A stretch of 64,000 nucleotides of DNA from Paraburkholderia sp. BL21I4N1 (GCF_002973525.1 NZ_PVEN01000005.1:409445-473444); one strand, 5' to 3'. Positions 17,403 through 26,981 are shown, numbered from the stretch's first letter. Translations and numbers: made by a program. The notes: generated by a model from the letters alone, not told the origin.

Positions 17403-17442
17403 CGAAGGGCGGCATCGATCACGATGCCGCCCTTCGCTTTTT
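17403..17442 (+). terminator. Intrinsic terminator between the binding-protein and permease genes
   Basis: A 15-bp perfect stem (17403-17417 with 17422-17436) with loop ATCA is followed by CTTTTTG. Because the next gene continues the same transporter, it probably attenuates rather than fully ends transcription. Confidence 0.8.
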
Positions 17443-17539
17443 GCACCACGCCTGAAAATCCGTCGACGTTTATGATGTGCGCTTTGCGCGTCGACGCCGA
17501 CGGCAATCCGACGCCAACCCGACCCGACGACTCCCGCTC

Positions 17540-18199
17540 ATGCCCACCACTTCCCTGCTCGTCCAATCGCTTCCTGTGCTTGCACAGGGCGCCGTCCTGA
17601 CGGTCAAGTTCGCGGTACTGTCGATGTTCTTCGGCCTGCTGGCCGGCGCCGTGCTCGCGTTGATGGGTGTGAGCCACAACCGCGTGCTGAAGTGGCTCGC
17701 GCGCATCTACGTGAGCGTGATGCGCGGCACGCCGCTGCTGGTGCAGATCTTCGTGATTTACTACGGCTTGCCGAGCTTCGGCATTTCGCTCGATCCGACG
17801 CCGGCCGGCGTGATCGCGCTGTCGGCAAACGTCGCGGCGTATCTGTCGGAGAGCATGCGCGGTGCGATATTGGGCATCCACAACGGCCAATGGTTGGCCG
17901 CGTATAGCCTCGGTCTTTCGCGACGCCAGACGCTGCGTTACGTGATCGCGCCGCAGGCGCTGCGCATTGCCGTGCCGAGCCTGTCGAACAGTTTGATCAG
18001 CCTGATCAAGGACACGTCGCTGGTGTCGGTCATTACCGTCACTGAGCTGCTGCGCAGCGCACAGGAAATCATCGCGTCGACCTATCAGCCGCTGCCCCTG
18101 TATCTGGCCGCGGCGGCGGTCTACTGGGTGCTGTGTCAACTGCTCGAAGGCGTGCAGCGCTGGTACGAACGGCGCCTCGCGCTGCCGTCACGCAACTGA
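17540..18199 (+). CDS. tcyL: Cystine-type amino-acid ABC transporter permease
   Basis: 219 aa inner-membrane permease of the His/Glu/Gln/Cys family. About five hydrophobic segments are visible, and the coupling loop reads ESMRGAILGIHNGQWLAAYSLGL. Other markers are YVSVMRGTPLLVQIFVIYYG and KDTSLVSVITVTELL. The start at 17540 gives MPTTSLLVQSL; an upstream in-frame ATG at 17477 gives an Arg-rich leader and is unlikely. It pairs with the binding protein at 16592. The usual third gene, the ATPase tcyN, does not follow; lepB lies convergent 40 bases away. Confidence 0.88.
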   Translation: MPTTSLLVQSLPVLAQGAVLTVKFAVLSMFFGLLAGAVLALMGVSHNRVLKWLARIYVSVMRGTPLLVQIFVIYYGLPSFGISLDPTPAGVIALSANVAAYLSESMRGAILGIHNGQWLAAYSLGLSRRQTLRYVIAPQALRIAVPSLSNSLISLIKDTSLVSVITVTELLRSAQEIIASTYQPLPLYLAAAAVYWVLCQLLEGVQRWYERRLALPSRN

Positions 18200-18239
18200 G
18201 CGGGAGATCGCTGAGGTCGGGTCCAACCTCTAACGTCTA

Positions 18240-18941
18240 CTAGCGACTCGCGAGCGGCGCCGCGTGCGGATCCAGCGCCGCGCCGAAGCGTTCGAAACGC
18301 GGCGCGTAGTAGTGATCCGGGTCGAGCGAAAACGCCACGCGACGCGTGCGGCCCATCAGTTCCTTGCGCGGAAAGAAACCGAAGTAACGCGAGTCGGCGC
18401 TGTCGTCGCGATTGTCGCCGAGCATCAGATATTCGCCGGGCGGCACCGTCACCGGCCCAAACGAATTGCGCGGACTGGGTGCCTCGGGCGCGAGCCGCAT
18501 GGTGTGTGCGACACCGTCGAAGCGCTCGGTCAGATAATCGCCCGGCGTCACGGCATCGCCCGGCAGCGGCTTCAACTTGAGCGGCTGGTAATCGGCGCGC
18601 ACACCGTTCACAAACAGCACGTTGTCACGCATCGCCACGCGGTCGCCCGGCACGCCGATCAACCGCTTGACGATCAGCTCATGCGCGGCGGACGAATCGA
18701 TCGTGACGATATCGCCGCGCTGCGGATCATGCAGATGCGCGATCGTGATGTGCGTGAGGGGCACGCGCAGATCGTAAGCCATCTTGTCGACGAAGATCCG
18801 GTCGCCTTCGCGGATCGTCGGCAGCATCGAGCCGCTCGGCACGACGTTCCAGTCGGCCACCGCGCTGCGAAACAACACCATCAAGAACAGAAACGCGACG
18901 AGGCTCTTGTTGTCGCGCCACAATTTTCCAAGCATGCGCAT
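18240..18941 (-). CDS. lepB: Signal peptidase I (short, single-anchor form)
   Basis: 233 aa. It removes signal peptides on the outer face of the inner membrane. One N-terminal membrane anchor (residues about 14-30) precedes the catalytic domain with the Ser box SGSMLPTIREGD, the Lys box KRLIGVPGD and the C-terminal GDNRDDSADSRYFG. E. coli LepB has two anchors and 324 aa, so this is the compact type and probably a paralogue of the housekeeping enzyme, which normally sits beside lepA. Its start at 18941 has GGAG about ten bases upstream. Confidence 0.9.
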   Translation of the reverse strand: MRMLGKLWRDNKSLVAFLFLMVLFRSAVADWNVVPSGSMLPTIREGDRIFVDKMAYDLRVPLTHITIAHLHDPQRGDIVTIDSSAAHELIVKRLIGVPGDRVAMRDNVLFVNGVRADYQPLKLKPLPGDAVTPGDYLTERFDGVAHTMRLAPEAPSPRNSFGPVTVPPGEYLMLGDNRDDSADSRYFGFFPRKELMGRTRRVAFSLDPDHYYAPRFERFGAALDPHAAPLASR

Positions 18942-19044
18942 GGCAGGCGGCTCCAGTGGAAGGTGTTCGAAAGCTGCGGACCGACGGCGCAATGGCATGC
19001 GCGGCGTGGCCCGCGCAAATCGTACCACCGCCTTGGCCCCTCCC

Positions 19045-20064
19045 TCACTCCCCCGCGAACTTCAGCCCCAGCGCCGCACGCGCGGCGTCGGCCATCGCGA
19101 TCATCTGCAGCGACGTGCTGTGCGGCATCAGCGGACTCTCCCGTTGCCCCGCGCGAATCAGCTCGCAGAAATGCGCGGTCTCGTAGTTCAGGCCACCGCC
19201 TTCGAACGGCTCGTCGAGTTCGACGACGCGCCCGTCAGCGTAGCGGATCGTGGCGCGCGACGGATTCCACCACGGCTCGTGAATCGTCACATGGCCTTCT
19301 TTGGCCATCAGCAGCGCGTCGCCCTTGCCGTGCAGATCGAGCCCGCAGAACAACTGCGCGATACCGCGCTCGTGCTGACTGTTCAGGCTCGCGAACAGAT
19401 CGACGCCGGTGGACCCGAGCCGCCCGAGCGTCTGCACCTCACGCGGTGCGCCGAGCCAGTCGACCGCGAGAAAAATCTCGTAGATGCCGATATCGAGCAG
19501 CGCGCCGCCGGCATGCTCGAACGACAGCGACGGATGATCGTCCGGCACGCCCGGCACCGAACAGCCGGCGCGCACGAGTCCCACGTCGCCGATCGGTTCG
19601 ACCGTTAGATGCGCGCGCAACTTTCTGTAGAGCGGATAGAACGGCGGCTTCATCGCTTCCATGAAAAGCCGTTGCGTGGCGCGCGCGACCTCGAGCACAC
19701 GCTCGAGCTGCGGCTGGTTGATGGTGGCGGGTTTCTCGCACAATACGTGCAAACCGGCTTGCAGCGCGGCGATCGCGTAGTCGGCGTGGCTGTCCTGGAC
19801 GGTCGCGATATAGAGCGCGTCGATGCCGCTCGCGAGCAGCGCCTCGAAATCCGCGCAGACCTCGCCGCCGAATTCTTCGGCAAAAGCCCGGGCGGGCTCG
19901 GCGCGGCGCGACCACAGCGCGCCAAGTTGCGCATGCGGCACGAACGCCAGTCCCTGTGCAAAGCGGCGGGCAATCCGGCCGGTGCCGACGATCCCCCAAC
20001 GAATCACACGGTCGGGTGAGGATGGCGGGGTTGCGTTTGCCGCGTTTATTGACGTGCTGGTCAT
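19045..20064 (-). CDS. Gfo/Idh/MocA family oxidoreductase
   Basis: 339 aa NAD(P)-dependent dehydrogenase. The Rossmann motif GIVGTGRIARRF is near residue 25 after a short Ser/Pro-rich lead, and the family EKPAT motif (LHVLCEKPATIN) near residue 110. The C-terminal substrate domain contains GGALLDIGIYEI. The start at 20064 is selected by the family N-terminus; the ribosome-binding site is modest. Members act on sugars, inositols or related alcohols; no pathway gene is adjacent except the GntR regulator upstream on the same strand, 146 bases away. Confidence 0.85.
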   Translation of the reverse strand: MTSTSINAANATPPSSPDRVIRWGIVGTGRIARRFAQGLAFVPHAQLGALWSRRAEPARAFAEEFGGEVCADFEALLASGIDALYIATVQDSHADYAIAALQAGLHVLCEKPATINQPQLERVLEVARATQRLFMEAMKPPFYPLYRKLRAHLTVEPIGDVGLVRAGCSVPGVPDDHPSLSFEHAGGALLDIGIYEIFLAVDWLGAPREVQTLGRLGSTGVDLFASLNSQHERGIAQLFCGLDLHGKGDALLMAKEGHVTIHEPWWNPSRATIRYADGRVVELDEPFEGGGLNYETAHFCELIRAGQRESPLMPHSTSLQMIAMADAARAALGLKFAGE

Positions 20065-20210
20065 TGTTTCTTCAAGTCCATGCAGTTCCGAACAGGCGCT
20101 ATTGTCGCGCATGCCGCTCGCTCACGTGTGAACATGAGCTTGCGTCGTTCGTGCTGCAAGGTCGTCGAAGACAATCCGTCTGCCGCCCGTCGCGGCAGCA
20201 GCGGGCGCGC

Positions 20211-20933
20211 TTATTCGCGCGTGACGGGAGGCTCCCCGGAAAACTGGCCGCCGACTTCTTCCGCCGTGTAGTCGATCATCGCGAGCGAGGCGATTTCGGC
20301 TTCCTTCGGGTCGCGCCGTTCGATCGCGTCGACCACTCGCCGATGCGAATTCACCGCCGTCTCCCACAGCCCTTCGCGCGTGGTAACGATCGGATTGACC
20401 GTCGACAGCGCGCCGCGAATGATCGCCGCCATCTGCTTGAAGAACTGATTGCCGCTCGCCACCACGATGCGGGTGTGGAACAGCTCGTCGGCTTCCTGAT
20501 AGCCCGGCTCGCCCGGCCGGATCGCGCGGAACGCCTCGAACGCCTCGCGAATCGCCGCGATGTCGGCGGCGCTGCCGCGCGCGGCCGCCTGCGCCGACGC
20601 ACGCGGTTCGATCAGAATGCGGAACTCGATCACGTCGCGCAGAAACAGCGGATCGGGTTTCGCGCGAAAACGCCATTGCACGACGTCCTCGTCGATCATG
20701 CGCCAATCGCTCATCGGCCGGATACGCGTGCCGATCTTCGGCCGCACGTCCAGCATGTCGCGCGCGAGCAGCATCGACAGCGCCTCGCGCATGACGGTGC
20801 GGCTGACGTCGAACTCCTTCGACAGCACATCCTGCGGTGGCAGTATGGCGCCGTACTTCTCTTCGACGATGCCGGTGACCAGTCCGTCCATGACTTTGCT
20901 CACCAGCGATCGATCCTTGTTTGCCTGTTCCAT
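20211..20933 (-). CDS. GntR/FadR family transcriptional regulator
   Basis: 240 aa. The winged-helix DNA-binding domain at residues about 10-75 contains ILPPQDVLSKEFDVSRTVMREALSMLLARDML, followed by a C-terminal all-helical FCD ligand domain with metal-binding positions in ADELFHTRIV and NSHRRVVDAI. FCD regulators usually sense sugar acids or carboxylates. The start at 20933 follows GGGGAG. It reads into the Gfo/Idh/MocA gene, which it may control. Confidence 0.88.
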   Translation of the reverse strand: MEQANKDRSLVSKVMDGLVTGIVEEKYGAILPPQDVLSKEFDVSRTVMREALSMLLARDMLDVRPKIGTRIRPMSDWRMIDEDVVQWRFRAKPDPLFLRDVIEFRILIEPRASAQAAARGSAADIAAIREAFEAFRAIRPGEPGYQEADELFHTRIVVASGNQFFKQMAAIIRGALSTVNPIVTTREGLWETAVNSHRRVVDAIERRDPKEAEIASLAMIDYTAEEVGGQFSGEPPVTRE

Positions 20934-21293
20934 GACACTCTCCCCGAAGCGGTGTTTGCCCCCGCGTAGCCTGTTGATCAAGCGGCCCTCGTGTGTCGTT
21001 TTATTGATGCATCCTGGTTGTTTTACGATACGTTGCTAGCTTCAAAACAGATGCGCCAGTTGGGAAACGTCCTGACAGGGTTATCCCTCTGAAGAATTGT
21101 TTCGTCCGTGTAACGCCGCATATTTTGATGGGCCATAAGCTTGCGTCCCAAGCGTGCCTGCGTTGCAAAATTTGCATAGTGCGAAGACGCACGTAGCGCG
21201 GTGAATTGTCTGACCGACACGGCGCGATGGCGCGCCGCTGGCGGAAAGAGACGGACCGGCGTCCGAAGCGCGCGCGATCGGGAATGCGTCATC
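20934..21293. other. Intergenic region upstream of the GntR gene
   Basis: About 360 bases between the methyltransferase stop and the gntR start, both genes on the minus strand. It is visibly more A/T-rich than its surroundings. A small hairpin GTGCG-AAGA-CGCAC lies at 21179-21192; read on the minus strand it is followed by a moderately T-rich tail and might end the methyltransferase transcript. No gene is convincing. Confidence 0.4.
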
Positions 21294-22127
21294 TCAATCG
21301 AAGCGACAGGCGGCCAGCGGCTTGTGCGCAATGAAGTGAAACCACCACGCGCCGCTCTCCTCGACGTCGTCGGGAATTCGGTTGCCTTCGCAACTACCGA
21401 ACACTGCATCGCTTTGCAAACCGACCTGCGCGAGTTGGCGGCGCTGCTCGCCGAGCGTCGTGTAGACGATCACAATGCCGAAGTTGTGCGCGGCCGCGGT
21501 TTTCACCGCATAAGCGCCGTAGTCGTGATTCAGCTTCACGTGGCGTAGGTAGTTCAGCGTGCCGAGCTGGAAGCGCCGTACGGAAATCAGCGTGCGCCAG
21601 CCGAGCTTGAGCGGGTTGGGCGTGAAGTGCGGCAACAATTGCCAGATATTCTCGAGGTAGCCTGGGCCGCCGCGGTTGTGCGACGAGAACAGCACATAGC
21701 CGCCTGGCCGCACGACGCGGTACATCTCTTCGAGAATGCGCACGCGGTCCTCGTAGTCGACGCAGTCGATCCCATTCCAGCTGAACTCGGCGAGTCCGTA
21801 GTGACCTGACGGCAACGCCGACATATCGCGCGCGTCCATGTGGCGCAAATCGTGCGTCGGATAGCGCGACCTCGCCAGTTCGAGCAGGCTCTCGGTGTAG
21901 TCGACGCCGGTGTAGTCGTTCGAGATCGCGGTCATCAACGGAATCGTGCGGCCGGTGCCGACGCCGATATCGAGCAGCGGCGCGCCGCTGCAACGCGGCG
22001 CGAGCCAGCCGAAGGCGGCCTCCTCGCCGGGGTCTGAGAAGGTCTTTTCCTGGGTGAAGACGCGCGCGGCGTCGGCTGAATTCCACGCAACGCGATTGAT
22101 GCGGTCCAGTTCGGTTTGACGATGCAT
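21294..22127 (-). CDS. SAM-dependent methyltransferase (class I)
   Basis: 277 aa. The SAM-binding motif I LLDIGVGTGRTIPLM is near residue 55, with the acidic motif GVDYTESLLELA following and LEEMYRVVRPGGYVLFSSHN as motif III. The start MHRQTELDRINRVAW at 22127 follows GGGGAGGAG. It lies 45 bases downstream of the double-hydrolase gene on the same strand and so opens the polysaccharide locus from the left. It may methylate a sugar or lipid intermediate, which is inference from location. Confidence 0.85.
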   Translation of the reverse strand: MHRQTELDRINRVAWNSADAARVFTQEKTFSDPGEEAAFGWLAPRCSGAPLLDIGVGTGRTIPLMTAISNDYTGVDYTESLLELARSRYPTHDLRHMDARDMSALPSGHYGLAEFSWNGIDCVDYEDRVRILEEMYRVVRPGGYVLFSSHNRGGPGYLENIWQLLPHFTPNPLKLGWRTLISVRRFQLGTLNYLRHVKLNHDYGAYAVKTAAAHNFGIVIVYTTLGEQRRQLAQVGLQSDAVFGSCEGNRIPDDVEESGAWWFHFIAHKPLAACRFD

Positions 22128-22172
22128 GGCGCTCCTCCCCGGAAGCTCACATGTGCGGGACGTCCCGCGCAT

Positions 22173-24095
22173 TCATGAGGCTTCTCCGAATAGACGAACC
22201 GCGCGCGCCCGCTTTACAAGCCATTGCGCGGCTCTCGACCGGCGCCAGCGGGAGCGCGTCGGACGCGCGTCGTGGGCTGGTTCGGTGTCGGTCCGCGCAA
22301 TTCCGCTGAAGGTGTCGCGATAGAAATTCTCGAAGTACGACATCACGTTTTCCTGCGCGCTCGACGACAGGATCGCGTGATCGGTGCGCTCGCAAAACGC
22401 CGCGCGGACGTGCTGAAAACGTCGCAGCCGCGCACCGTGCGCGCCGAAGTGACATTCCAGTTCCTCGACGCCTTCGTCGAGTACGCCATACACCAGCCGT
22501 GTCTCGGCGCCTTTGGCGTCGACCGCGGCGATCAGGCGGTGCGCTTCGCGCGCGCCCAGTTCGATACCGCTCACGCGTTCGAGCCGGTCGGCCAGCGTCG
22601 CGCCAATGCGGGCCATGAAGCGCGCCGCCAACTCGCGCGCCACCGGCCAGCCGCCCGACTGCCCCTTCAGCACGCGCAGCCATTTGCGCGGCTGGTACAT
22701 GGAACGCAGATAGCTGCGCGTCGAGCCGAAGGTTGCGGGTGCAACTTTCGGTTTGCCCTGCTCGTCGCAGAGGTTGCGCCAGCTGAACTTCTGCAGATTG
22801 ATCAGCACCGCGCCGGTTACGGCCGGTTCACGCGCGGCGGCATGCAAGCCGATGTAGGCGCCCGCGCAAATGCCGAGCACCACGGCGCCGCGATGACCTT
22901 GCGCGTTCAACCAGCGGGCCGCGCACGCGGCATCGTCGACGCCTTCCGGCGCGTACAACGCGTCGAGGTTGAGGCCGTCGACGGATGGCAGGCTGTCACC
23001 CAGACCGCGGAGATCGACCCGCAGCGAGCTGATGCCCTGTTGCGCGAGACGCCGTGCGAAACGCACGCCGAGTCGCGCATTGCCGATCCGGGAAACGGCG
23101 CCCGTGTTCAGTAGAAGCGCGGCAGGCGCGGTGGCGCTCGCGTGCGCTTCGCACCGCGCGGCCGGCGCGCAGTAGATGCCGAACAATCGGCCGCCGTCGA
23201 GCCAGACCGGCGTCTCGACCACGTTCGGCGCGACGGGATGGCCGGCGAGGTGGTCGGTCGCGTGCGTGGCGCAATGAACGGCAGCATGCTGCGCATCGCC
23301 GCCGACAGGCGCGCTCGCCGCCGCGTCGCCCCGCTCCGCCAGCCAGTTTTCGATCGATGCGAACGCCGCTCGCGGCAACTCGCTGTCGAGCGATTCCAGC
23401 ATGAACTTGCCGTATTCGTCGAACGGCTGCCGTTCGACGTCGAGACCTTGCTCGCGATAGTGCGCGACCAGCGCGTCGACGCGCCCGGCGTCCAGCGAAT
23501 CGAGGACGAGAATGCGCGTGGCGGGCTGCCGCGCATCGCGTCGCAAGTCGACGGCGCGCAGGCTCTCCAGCGTGTCCTGATAGAGACGAAAACCGTAAGC
23601 CTCGACGAAAGCGTCGGTGTCGGGCTCGTGAACGCAATCCATCGACGCCGGAATCGACAGCCACTGCCGGTAATGCGCGCGCAACTCACGCTGATAGTTC
23701 TTGCCGGACAGGACCGGCGCGAGCAGCACGAGGCCGTTCACGTCGCCGAGTTCCTGTGCCGCGAGCGCGGCCAGCGTGCCCCCCAGCCGCAACCCACACA
23801 AACTGACGCGCGCGACGCCGGTGGACTCGCGCAGCCACGCGACGGCTTCCTTGATGCTATCGATCCACGCGCGCCAGCGGCCCGGTTCGCTCGGGTCGCC
23901 GGCCGAGTCGCCGGTGCCGGGGTAGTCGAAGCGCAACACCGGCATACCGCGTTCCGCGAGCCGCTCGGCCAGCCTGCGCAAGCCGCGATAGGTGCAGAGC
24001 GCGTCATAGCCGAACGGAGAACACAACACCACGCCATGCGGCCCATTCGCCGGATGGAACCAACCGAACTGACCATCGAAGACTACTGGCCTCAC
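22173..24095 (-). CDS. Tandem double alpha/beta-hydrolase, exosortase-associated-hydrolase-like
   Basis: 640 aa made of two alpha/beta-hydrolase domains (about 1-265 and 280-560) and a basic C-terminal tail. Domain 1 has the FDYPGTGDSAGDP strand and CGLRLGGTLA where GxSxG is expected, with Arg in place of the nucleophile Ser. Domain 2 has DLRGLGDSLPSVDG and VVLGICAGAYIG with Cys in that place. The first pattern recalls hydrolases linked to exosortase/polysaccharide loci. The GTG at 24095 follows GAGGAGCGAAGC; a TTG ten codons earlier is less likely. Probably cytoplasmic; activity unknown. Confidence 0.8.
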   Translation of the reverse strand: MRPVVFDGQFGWFHPANGPHGVVLCSPFGYDALCTYRGLRRLAERLAERGMPVLRFDYPGTGDSAGDPSEPGRWRAWIDSIKEAVAWLRESTGVARVSLCGLRLGGTLAALAAQELGDVNGLVLLAPVLSGKNYQRELRAHYRQWLSIPASMDCVHEPDTDAFVEAYGFRLYQDTLESLRAVDLRRDARQPATRILVLDSLDAGRVDALVAHYREQGLDVERQPFDEYGKFMLESLDSELPRAAFASIENWLAERGDAAASAPVGGDAQHAAVHCATHATDHLAGHPVAPNVVETPVWLDGGRLFGIYCAPAARCEAHASATAPAALLLNTGAVSRIGNARLGVRFARRLAQQGISSLRVDLRGLGDSLPSVDGLNLDALYAPEGVDDAACAARWLNAQGHRGAVVLGICAGAYIGLHAAAREPAVTGAVLINLQKFSWRNLCDEQGKPKVAPATFGSTRSYLRSMYQPRKWLRVLKGQSGGWPVARELAARFMARIGATLADRLERVSGIELGAREAHRLIAAVDAKGAETRLVYGVLDEGVEELECHFGAHGARLRRFQHVRAAFCERTDHAILSSSAQENVMSYFENFYRDTFSGIARTDTEPAHDARPTRSRWRRSRAAQWLVKRARAVRLFGEAS

Positions 24096-24253
24096 GCTTC
24101 GCTCCTCACTGTGCTTACCTTTCAAGCATTACAACAAACCTCATACCTATCCTCTGTACGCCTTGCCACATAGCCCTTCTGACTGCGAGGCGCGGACGGC
24201 GCGGATAGCGTTGCTGTGCGAAAGACGAGCGTCGATGAAACGATGCAAAAAAC

Positions 24254-25231
24254 TCAGCCGCCGTGCGGCGTACGCAGCGCGAAAGTGGAACGGGCCGCGA
24301 GCAGCACGTGATAAAAAAACCGCGCGCGCAATCGCTCGCGCATCGGGTAGTGCCGCGATAACAGCACACGCCACGCGTTGGCCGGTTCGCCGGCGCGCGC
24401 ATACGCGGAGGCCGCGCGCGGCGCGACCCGGCGCAACGCGTCGTCGCGGGCGGCCTGCGCCGCGGCCGGCACGCGGCTCGCGCGCAGTTGCGCAAACGCG
24501 TGCATGGCAGGCAACGCATGGGTCGAAATGGATTGGGCCGTTTCGCGCGAGATCGACACGAACTCGTCCACGAAACAGATGGCCGCGGCGTCCATGCTAA
24601 GGCGCAGACCGAAATCGAAATCGCACGCCTCGCCGACTTCCGCCACCGTGCGATAGCCGGTCCGGCGCGCCGCCAGGGTATCCACGAGATAGCCGTTGTT
24701 TGGAAACATCTGGTCGATGCCTGCCAAGGCGGGCACGGGCAGCCGGCCGGCGCGTTCCGGCACGCGCCGGTAGTCGACGTTCAGCCGTTCGGTGGCCTGC
24801 GGGCGCGGCGTGCCGTCGTCGGCGATGACACGCTGTTTGCCGAACGCCGCGGTCAATGCCGGGTAGCGCTGCCAGCAGGCGTCCAGACTGGCCAATGCGC
24901 CGGGTTCCAGCAGATCGTCGTCGTGCAACAGCACGAGGCGTGCGCCCCACGCGCGCGCGAAAAGCCGGTTGACGTTGCCCGCTTGTCCGAGCCGCGGCGT
25001 ATTGCGTTCGTAGCGGATGGGCCGTGTACTGCGCGAACGGCAGCGCTCCACGAGCTGTTGCGCGCTGTCGTCGGCGGAATCGTCGCCGATGACGATTTCG
25101 AATTCGCCGTAGGTTTGCGCGAGACAACTGTCGATGGCCTGTTCCAGCAACGCAGGCCGGTTACAGGTGGGAATGCATATCGAGATCAATCGTGCGGTCA
25201 ATGCGCCCCCGCCGTTCTCGCCACGCGTCAT
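24254..25231 (-). CDS. Glycosyltransferase family 2
   Basis: 325 aa GT-A fold enzyme that adds a sugar from a nucleotide donor during polysaccharide assembly. N-terminal motifs: ISICIPTCNRPALLEQAIDS, EIVIGDDSADDS and the metal-binding DxD region LLHDDDLLEPGAL. The C-terminal part is Ala/Arg-rich without membrane helices. The ATG at 25231 is preferred to a TTG six bases upstream. It is divergent from the flippase gene (267-base spacer) and 158 bases upstream of the double hydrolase, in the same direction. Confidence 0.85.
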   Translation of the reverse strand: MTRGENGGGALTARLISICIPTCNRPALLEQAIDSCLAQTYGEFEIVIGDDSADDSAQQLVERCRSRSTRPIRYERNTPRLGQAGNVNRLFARAWGARLVLLHDDDLLEPGALASLDACWQRYPALTAAFGKQRVIADDGTPRPQATERLNVDYRRVPERAGRLPVPALAGIDQMFPNNGYLVDTLAARRTGYRTVAEVGEACDFDFGLRLSMDAAAICFVDEFVSISRETAQSISTHALPAMHAFAQLRASRVPAAAQAARDDALRRVAPRAASAYARAGEPANAWRVLLSRHYPMRERLRARFFYHVLLAARSTFALRTPHGG

Positions 25232-25498
25232 GGTCAAACCCCGTTAAATAGCGGCACTGGGTGCCGGTGCCGAGGGTGTCGCAACGGCCCTGCCCTCTGT
25301 TGGCTATTCATTTAACCCTGGCGGATCGCGACTATCTGTACGGCCACCCACACAGGCGCAGGGGGCGCCAGGGCACTATTCGAGGCTGCGACGGGCCGAC
25401 GCCGACGTGCCGCGCATGCCGCAGGGTGCGGCCGCGAACCGACGGCGTCCGGGACGAACCTCATCATTGAAGGACTTCAGCCGCCGGACAAGGGCACC

Positions 25499-26956
25499 AT
25501 GGAAAGAAGTATCGTCAGGAACATCTTCATCAACTTCGCGGGAGCGATCGCACCGACCTTCGTTTCCCTGGTGACCGTGCCGGCGTACATCCATCTGATG
25601 GGCGTGGAGCGCTACGGTGTCATCAATCTGGTGTGGGCGCTGATCGGCTATTTCAGTGTGCTCGATCTCGGCACGAGTCTCGCGACGGAAAATCAGATAT
25701 CCAAGGCACGCGCCGCCAACGACGATTCGATCGAGCGGATTTTCTGGAGCGCCTGGTTCATGAATCTGGGCACCGGCATTGTCGGTGGCCTGCTGATCTA
25801 TCTCGGCACGTTCATTTACATCACGCATGGCGTGAAGATCGAACCCGAGTTTCAACGCGAAGTGATGGCGAGCCTGCCGTGGATCGCGGTGGCCGTGCCG
25901 ATCGCGAACGTTTCGTGGGTGTTTGCCGGTGCGATCAACGGCGTGGAGCGTTTCGCCAGTTTCAACATCAACCAGACGATTGGCACCGCGCTGTTTCAAC
26001 TGCTGCCGCTGGCGGCGATTTTCTGCTTTTCGCCTTCGCTGGCGGTCGTGATACCGGCAGCCGTGCTGGCACGTCTGATTGCCGGTGTGATGCTGGGCGC
26101 GGCCGCGTTTCGCGCCATCGGCATTCGACGTGTGCGGATGCCACAATGGCGCGTGATGGCGGAGCTGTTTCGCTATGGCCGCTGGATGCTGCTGTTTTCC
26201 GGCGCCAACATGATTGCCTCGACGCTTGACCGGGTGCTGGTAGGTGCGTTGCTCGGCGCGCGTTTCGTGACTTACTACGCGACGCCGCAGAATCTCATTA
26301 CGCGTTTGAACCTGCTGCCCATTGCGATGGTACGCACGTTGTTTCCGCGACTCTCGGCGGTATCGCGCGCGGATGCGGATGCGCTCGCGCACCGGGCGCT
26401 CGCGTTTTTGAACGGCGCGTTTACGCCTTGCGTGATCGTCGCGCTGTTCGCGTTGAAGCCGTTTTTGATGCTGTGGCTCGGGCCGGCGGTCGCGGCTGCG
26501 GCGCCGGTTGCCGGCGTGCTCGTGCTGGGCGTGTGGCTGAGCGGGCAGTCGGGCATTCTGGGGATTCTGATTCAGGCACAGACGAGTCCGGCGGCGATTG
26601 CCGGTGTGAGCTGGATCGAATTACCGGTGTTCGCCGGCGCGTTGTGGTGCGGGATTCACTGGTTCGGGATCATGGGCGCGGCGGCCGTGGTGGTGCTGAA
26701 GAGTTTCTTCGACTATGCGGTGTTGCTCGTTTTCTCGCGGCTGCATGTGTGGTCTATTGTGCGCAATATGCTGGTTCATCTGGCGTTTCTGGTTGTTGCG
26801 CTGGCGTTGGCCGAAACGATTAACGCGCTGCCGGTGAGTATTCTGGTTGCGCTCGCGCTGGCGGCGGCGAATCTCGGACTATCGTTGCATGGGTCGAGTG
26901 AATTGCGTGCGGTGGTTTATAAGGCTTGGGCGCGGGTGACGTTGTCGTGGGGTTAG
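25499..26956 (+). CDS. Wzx-type polysaccharide flippase (MOP superfamily)
   Basis: 485 aa with about 12 predicted membrane helices, beginning MERSIVRNIFINFAGAIAP. It would flip lipid-linked repeat units to the periplasmic face for polymerisation by the Wzy-type protein at 37025. MOP features include the paired N- and C-halves and motifs such as GVERYGVINLVWALIGY and RLARLIAGVML-like helix ends. It is transcribed away from the GT2 gene and ends 26 bases before the convergent immunity gene of the T6SS island, so the island starts directly after it. Confidence 0.88.
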   Translation: MERSIVRNIFINFAGAIAPTFVSLVTVPAYIHLMGVERYGVINLVWALIGYFSVLDLGTSLATENQISKARAANDDSIERIFWSAWFMNLGTGIVGGLLIYLGTFIYITHGVKIEPEFQREVMASLPWIAVAVPIANVSWVFAGAINGVERFASFNINQTIGTALFQLLPLAAIFCFSPSLAVVIPAAVLARLIAGVMLGAAAFRAIGIRRVRMPQWRVMAELFRYGRWMLLFSGANMIASTLDRVLVGALLGARFVTYYATPQNLITRLNLLPIAMVRTLFPRLSAVSRADADALAHRALAFLNGAFTPCVIVALFALKPFLMLWLGPAVAAAAPVAGVLVLGVWLSGQSGILGILIQAQTSPAAIAGVSWIELPVFAGALWCGIHWFGIMGAAAVVVLKSFFDYAVLLVFSRLHVWSIVRNMLVHLAFLVVALALAETINALPVSILVALALAAANLGLSLHGSSELRAVVYKAWARVTLSWG

Positions 26957-26981
26957 TGGGTTTTTCTGTGAGCCGGCTGGT

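Noticed and set aside
17403..17442. Hairpin read as a riboswitch or leader for the permease gene
   Set aside because: A simple perfect stem with a four-base loop and T-tract, with no alternative pairing visible; it fits an ordinary terminator.
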